From Clostridiales bacterium (GTDB taxonomy: Bacteria > Bacillota_A > Clostridia > Saccharofermentanales > Saccharofermentanaceae), in assembly GCA_017649745.1 (NCBI GenBank), contig JAGCGE010000303.1, forward strand, positions 1-9,956: DNA of 9,956 bases, given 5' to 3'. The notes under the pieces are model-generated. The model was not told where the DNA came from. It did not search any database and saw only the letters and a list, made by a program, of their open reading frames with translations. Each line of letters starts with the position of its first letter. The stretch's first letter is position 1. The position numbers and the translations under genes were made by a program. This document shows, one piece after another, positions 6,058-9,956 of the stretch.

Positions 6058-7626
6058 ATGTTGGATCTATACGGAATATTCAAAGATGGGATGGTACTCC
6101 AACGAGGGAAGACCATTAAGGTCTTTGGTATGTGCGCTTCCGATTCCTCAATCGATGCCTCTATCTCAGACGGATTTAATGTTTTAAGTTCCGGTAATTC
6201 CAGATCAGATACAGATGGACGTTTCCTGGTCGAGATGGATAAGCTCGATGCGGGAGGTCCTTATACTCTCACGGTCATTTCAGGCAGCGACAGGCTACTT
6301 CTTAAGAATATCTATATAGGTGATGTCTGGCTTTCGTGCGGTGAGGATAATATGCTCATGCCGCTCAAGATGACTGAGAAGCCTTCAACGTCTTTCGGAC
6401 TGATAGGTGATAACAGGAGGTTCCACTATTATGTGGTTCCTGTTTCCGATCAGTATGATGACAGGATGTATAAGGGTGAGCTTGGCGCTTCATGGATCAC
6501 GGTAGATCCGCAGAATGCGGGAGAAGTAAGCGGTGTCTCATACTATTTTGTTCTGGAGTTGATGAAGAAGGTTGACTGTCATATAGGTGTCATTGGCTGC
6601 TTCGCGATGAATTCGAGTGTCTCTTCATGGCAGAGCATAGATTCGCTTCAGAGCTCTCCTGAAGGTAAGCATTTTATAGAAGTCTGGCAGCAGGAGATCT
6701 CTTCGATAAGTGACAGTGAATTCCTTCGTATGAGAGATGACTACGATAAGGATTACAAGACATGGCAGAGATTCTATGACAGGGAGTTTTCGAAAATGCC
6801 TGACGAGGGATATGACATCCTGAGGAGAAGTTCGGGCGACTGGCCTAGGGAATATCCGAATGGAAGGCTGAGTTATAAGCGTCCGGGAGGACTTTTCGAT
6901 ACAGTCATGATGAGAGTGTTTCCGATGAATATTAAGGGTGTCATATATTATCAGGGCGAGAGCGATGCGGAAGAGCATGCCGAAGTGTACGGAGCTGTTT
7001 TGCAGACGCTTATTCACGAGTGGAGGACACTTCTTCGCGATCAGGAACTTCCGTTCCTTATATGTCAGCTTCCGATGTATATCGACCGCGACCGTAAGTT
7101 CATGGGATATGATGATTACAAGTGGCCACTTCTGCGTGAACAGCAGTATAAGACGAGTAGGCACATGAAGAATACCTACCTGGCGATATTGTCCGATTGC
7201 GGTGAATTTGATAATATACATCCTATCGACAAAAGGACGCCGGGAACGAGACTTGCGTATCTTGCACTGAAGAATGTCTATGATTTTGATGATGTGAGTG
7301 CTACGGCACCGCACATGATCGATATAAGGGGAATGAACGGCGGTGCCGAGCTTTCCTTCCAGGGTGACTTCAACATGCTCATCCTGAATAATTTCGGTGA
7401 TTCCGGATTTGAGGTGTCGGGTAAGGATGGGAAATTCTATCCTTGTGATGCGTCCGTAGATTTTGACGGTAAGACAGTTACGGTATCCTGTCCTTATGTG
7501 CTCGAACCGGTAACGATAAGATATGCTTATTTCAGCTTCGGACAGTCATCTCTTCTGTCCGATACGGGGCTCGCGGTATTGCCTTTCACGAGAAATATCG
7601 TAAAAAATCTAAATGATGACTATTAA
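6058..7626 (+). CDS. Sialate O-acetylesterase-like SGNH-fold protein, probably lacking the catalytic serine
   Basis: The start at 6058 is chosen for its ribosome site and because 'MVLQRGKTIKVFG' (12-24) then falls at the usual N-terminal place of sialate O-acetylesterases. It has 522 residues and no signal peptide, so it is cytoplasmic. An N-terminal beta-domain leads into 'GDVWLSCGEDNM' (89-99). Active members read GQSNM here with Ser as nucleophile, but this one has D97. The second block, usually WGG(T/S)P, reads 'AMNSSVSSW' (183-191), so the oxyanion Gly is also lost. Block III 'YQGESDA' (298-304) and the acid/base pair in 'FDNIHP' (D385, H388) are kept. Family members remove O-acetyl groups from sialic acids or other sugars. 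This one may be inactive, a sugar-binding protein, or chemically changed. It heads an operon with manA, which suggests carbohydrate metabolism. Confidence 0.8.
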   Translation: MLDLYGIFKDGMVLQRGKTIKVFGMCASDSSIDASISDGFNVLSSGNSRSDTDGRFLVEMDKLDAGGPYTLTVISGSDRLLLKNIYIGDVWLSCGEDNMLMPLKMTEKPSTSFGLIGDNRRFHYYVVPVSDQYDDRMYKGELGASWITVDPQNAGEVSGVSYYFVLELMKKVDCHIGVIGCFAMNSSVSSWQSIDSLQSSPEGKHFIEVWQQEISSISDSEFLRMRDDYDKDYKTWQRFYDREFSKMPDEGYDILRRSSGDWPREYPNGRLSYKRPGGLFDTVMMRVFPMNIKGVIYYQGESDAEEHAEVYGAVLQTLIHEWRTLLRDQELPFLICQLPMYIDRDRKFMGYDDYKWPLLREQQYKTSRHMKNTYLAILSDCGEFDNIHPIDKRTPGTRLAYLALKNVYDFDDVSATAPHMIDIRGMNGGAELSFQGDFNMLILNNFGDSGFEVSGKDGKFYPCDASVDFDGKTVTVSCPYVLEPVTIRYAYFSFGQSSLLSDTGLAVLPFTRNIVKNLNDDY

Positions 7627-7638
7627 GCAGGGAATAAT

Positions 7639-8589
7639 ATGCCAGTATACAGATTAAAGCCAGCATGTATGGATTATCTATGGGGCGGAACCAAGCTCCG
7701 CGATGAATATGGGATCAACGCACCGGGCGAGCACGTAGCTGAAGCCTGGGTCTTGTCATGTCATCCGAACGGTCCGTCAGTCATTGATTCAGGTAAGTTT
7801 AAGGGCAAGACCCTTATCGAATATATCAACGAGAAAGGTCGCGTTGTTCTTGGCAGTAACTGTGACAGGTTCGAGGAGTTTCCGATCCTGACTAAGCTCA
7901 TTGACGCGAGGGAGAATCTCTCGATCCAGGTCCATCCGAACAACCAGTTTGTCTTAAATAACGAGGAGACAGGATGTAACGGCAAGACAGAGATGTGGTA
8001 TGTCGTTGACGCGGAACCGGGCAGCATAATCTATTATGGTGTCTCTCAGATGGTCGAGATATCAGAGATCAAGGAGAGGATCGAGAATAATACTCTTACT
8101 GAGATCCTTAATGCTGTTCCTGCTCGAAAAGGCGATGTGTTCTACATTCCTTCAGGAACACTTCATGCTATCTGTAAGGGACTCGTTATCGCTGAAGTCC
8201 AGCAGAATTCTAACGTAACTTACAGAGTCTACGACTATGACAGAGTCGATAAGACTACCAACAGGAAGCGTGAGCTCCATGTAGACAAGGCTCTTTCCGT
8301 TATCAGGAAATACCCTAACTTCAGGAACTATGACTTCGGTAATCACCTCGTAAGCTGTAAGCATTTTGTTGTCGATCTTCTTGAAGGTGACACACTTGAT
8401 TTCGCATCTGAAAGAAGCTTCGTTTCTCTTGTTGTTATTGAGGGAGAAGGTCAGATCCTGTTTAAGGATGAAGACGGCAATGATACTTCTTTGGATATGA
8501 AGAAGGGCGAGTGCTTCTTTATCCCGGCTAATTCAGGTCGCTTCAACATTAAGGGCGATTCATTAAAAGTATTGAGGACTCAGATATGA
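7639..8589 (+). CDS. manA: Mannose-6-phosphate isomerase, type I
   Basis: This cytoplasmic zinc enzyme interconverts mannose-6-phosphate and fructose-6-phosphate, linking mannose use, or GDP-mannose supply, to glycolysis. The 316-residue length is that of the short Firmicutes form. The cupin metal ligands are present: Q97 and H99 in 'SIQVHP', E118 in 'GKTEMWYV' and H176 in 'PSGTLHAI'. The catalytic Arg is expected at R196 in 'NVTYRVYDYDR'. The second cupin half (about 235-316) ends the protein with 'GECFFIPANSG'. The ribosome site is modest (AGGGAA at 7629-7634). It starts 12 nt after the esterase-like gene and overlaps the CBS-domain gene by 4 nt, so all three should be one transcript. Confidence 0.95.
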   Translation: MPVYRLKPACMDYLWGGTKLRDEYGINAPGEHVAEAWVLSCHPNGPSVIDSGKFKGKTLIEYINEKGRVVLGSNCDRFEEFPILTKLIDARENLSIQVHPNNQFVLNNEETGCNGKTEMWYVVDAEPGSIIYYGVSQMVEISEIKERIENNTLTEILNAVPARKGDVFYIPSGTLHAICKGLVIAEVQQNSNVTYRVYDYDRVDKTTNRKRELHVDKALSVIRKYPNFRNYDFGNHLVSCKHFVVDLLEGDTLDFASERSFVSLVVIEGEGQILFKDEDGNDTSLDMKKGECFFIPANSGRFNIKGDSLKVLRTQI

Positions 8590-9023
8590 ATGTAGCATTT
8601 TTCATGCAGCCTAAATCTTCGGTTGCGTATCTTTATAATGATTTTACGATCAGACAGGCTCTGGAGAAGATGCATTATCACGGATATACCGCTATCCCTG
8701 TATTGGACCGTGAAGGCCATTATGTGGGCACTGTAAGTGAAGGTGATTTCCTGTGGTTCATCGTAAAGGGAGAAGGAAACGAGTCCCATACGCTAGCTAT
8801 TGAGAATCTTGAAGAGTTTAGTCTCGATCAGATAACGATCGACGCTTCCAAGAATCCTGCTGTGCTCATAACCGCGAGCATCGACGAGCTATTGATGCGC
8901 GCCATGAATCAGAACTTTATTCCTGTAGTTGACGACAGGAATCTGTTCATCGGAATAGTTACACGTAAGGATGTCATAAAGCACTTCTACTCGACGAATT
9001 TCGCCGACATCGATGCTACTTAA
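8586..9023 (+). CDS. Two-CBS-domain protein, possible nucleotide sensor
   Basis: The 145-residue protein is almost wholly a CBS pair. CBS1 (about 10-65) contains 'GYTAIPVLDREGHYVGTVSEGDFL'-type strand and helix residues. CBS2 (about 82-138) contains 'NFIPVVDDRNLFIGIVTRKDVI' in the usual IPVVD-x-G-I-x-T-R-x-D pattern. Such stand-alone pairs dimerise and bind adenine nucleotides. The layout recalls the Firmicutes c-di-AMP-binding protein DarB/CbpB, but I cannot show orthology. A GAGG at 8574-8577 lies 8 nt before the ATG, which overlaps the manA stop (ATGA) and implies coupled translation. A link between nucleotide or energy state and sugar metabolism is inference. Its TAA shares a TTAA with the stop of the convergent diguanylate cyclase. 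Confidence 0.85.
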   Translation: MNVAFFMQPKSSVAYLYNDFTIRQALEKMHYHGYTAIPVLDREGHYVGTVSEGDFLWFIVKGEGNESHTLAIENLEEFSLDQITIDASKNPAVLITASIDELLMRAMNQNFIPVVDDRNLFIGIVTRKDVIKHFYSTNFADIDAT

Positions 9024-9956
9024 AATACGACCTTGTTCTTGCCGCTGTTCTTGCCCTCATAGAGCTTGCCGTCGGCAGTCGTGATTATCTTATCGAGCTT
9101 AAGATCCGGCTTTCTTTCTGAAATACCGATCGTAACAGTTACCTTTATGTCTTCTTCTTCGAAAGTGAACTTCGTCGTCTCGACTTTTGCCCTCAGCTTC
9201 TCGAAAAGGAGCTTCACATCATCATCCGTCTTTTTCTCTGTAAAGACCAGGAATTCCTCGCCGCCCCATCTTGAGACAGTGCAGTCCTTACACGTTTCAT
9301 TCATTATACTTGCCATCTTCTTAAGAACGTAGTCGCCTGCATTGTGACCGTATCTGTCGTTGATGTGCTTAAAGTTATCGATGTCTATCATGGCAAGAGA
9401 AAACTGAATGTTCGATTCCATGAGATCTCCAAGTTTTCGCATGGTGTAATGACGGTTATAAAGAGCAGTAAGCCTGTCCTTTAATGCCATGTCAGTGAGC
9501 TTGTCTTCAGAGTCCTGGATGAGCTTCAGCATGAGAGAGGAATAGTAGATGATGAAGCCAAGGACGATAAGAGAGTTAAAGATCCAGAAGATACCTGCAA
9601 GTTCCTGATCAACTTCATAGATCGGTCCGAAGTAAGCGGAATAACCGGTCGATGCCAGGTGACAGAAGACTATAACGATACTGATGAGCTTGGCATTGAT
9701 ACTGACCTTACCGAGCTGACGGGCCATATATTCGCTATAGAAGATTATAGGGATCATGGACAGACAATACATGTGAAAGCCGAACTTGTATCCCAACATT
9801 ATCGTGGTGATGCTCATGTAGAGAGTAAGCCAGAAGTAGACCATTCTAACGTATATATCCTGTCTGTCTCTCTTTATGAAAGAGAATCCCAGGACATAGA
9901 TAAGGGCTGTCGGAATACTGAACCAGACAAGGAAAGTCGCACCGACAAAATAGAAG
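9020..9956 (-). CDS. Membrane-bound GGDEF diguanylate cyclase, 5' end outside window
   Basis: On the minus strand the frame stays open from the right edge. The residues before the first Met in view (ATG at 9844) are also membrane-like and end 'KRDRQDIYVR', so the true start lies beyond 9956. The visible 311 residues show about six hydrophobic helices, then a short linker and a GGDEF domain. Counting from the Met at 9844, 'MIDIDNFKHIND' (152-163) holds metal-binding D154, and 'RWGGEEF' (192-198) is the active-site motif in its functional GGEEF form. It should make c-di-GMP from two GTP at the inner membrane face. The RxxD inhibitory I-site before GGEEF is absent (positions 185-188 read CKDC), so feedback by c-di-GMP at that site is unlikely. 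The membrane part matches no sensor domain I can name. Confidence 0.92.
   Translation of the reverse strand, partial: FYFVGATFLVWFSIPTALIYVLGFSFIKRDRQDIYVRMVYFWLTLYMSITTIMLGYKFGFHMYCLSMIPIIFYSEYMARQLGKVSINAKLISIVIVFCHLASTGYSAYFGPIYEVDQELAGIFWIFNSLIVLGFIIYYSSLMLKLIQDSEDKLTDMALKDRLTALYNRHYTMRKLGDLMESNIQFSLAMIDIDNFKHINDRYGHNAGDYVLKKMASIMNETCKDCTVSRWGGEEFLVFTEKKTDDDVKLLFEKLRAKVETTKFTFEEEDIKVTVTIGISERKPDLKLDKIITTADGKLYEGKNSGKNKVVF

Noticed and set aside
6625..7314. 229-codon minus-strand reading frame
   Set aside because: It is fully antisense to the esterase-like gene, and its translation is rich in Arg, His and Ile with no motif. The plus-strand frame has clear family motifs.

Overview
The window looks like chromosome from a low-to-moderate GC Firmicute, most likely a gut- or rumen-type Clostridia such as a Lachnospiraceae or Oscillospiraceae relative. 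The signs are strong AGGAGG-type ribosome sites, a Lan-type ABC transporter with a two-component system, a Firmicutes-type ManA, and AAG/GAT/ATC-rich codon use. The family assignment is inference. There are no rRNA or tRNA genes, no CRISPR array, no transposase and no phage genes.

Left part (1-1720): the 3' part of a diverged saccharopine/carboxynorspermidine dehydrogenase-like gene, cut by the left edge, is followed 19 nt later by an OmpR/PhoB-type response regulator. A good intrinsic terminator then closes this unit.

Transporter part (1721-5567): an operon encodes an ABC ATPase with the Glu-for-Gln 'E-loop' known from lantibiotic-immunity LanF proteins, two different six-helix ABC-2 permeases, and a small one-helix sensor kinase. 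The response regulator lies just before this operon and the kinase at its far end. Together they look like a self-regulated defence module against a cell-envelope peptide (lantibiotic or bacitracin type), with the regulator gene separated from the kinase by the transporter. A hairpin and a candidate internal promoter between the permease genes may set different levels for the distal half. A perfect 13-bp hairpin follows the kinase.

Middle (5568-6057): a short minus-strand gene encodes a 65-residue protein with one membrane helix. It has its own ribosome site, an extended -10 promoter and a near-perfect LexA/SOS-box-like palindrome in its leader. An imperfect long-range inverted repeat lies just beyond its stop.

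Right part (6058-9956): three tightly packed plus-strand genes encode a cytoplasmic sialate-O-acetylesterase-like (SGNH) protein whose nucleophile serine is replaced by aspartate, a type I mannose-6-phosphate isomerase (manA), and a two-CBS-domain protein. Converging on them, with the two stop codons overlapping in one TTAA, is a membrane-bound GGDEF diguanylate cyclase that runs off the right edge and lacks the inhibitory I-site. The most notable items are the apparent pseudo-esterase, the SOS-box-like site before the tiny membrane protein, and the split two-component system around the E-loop transporter.
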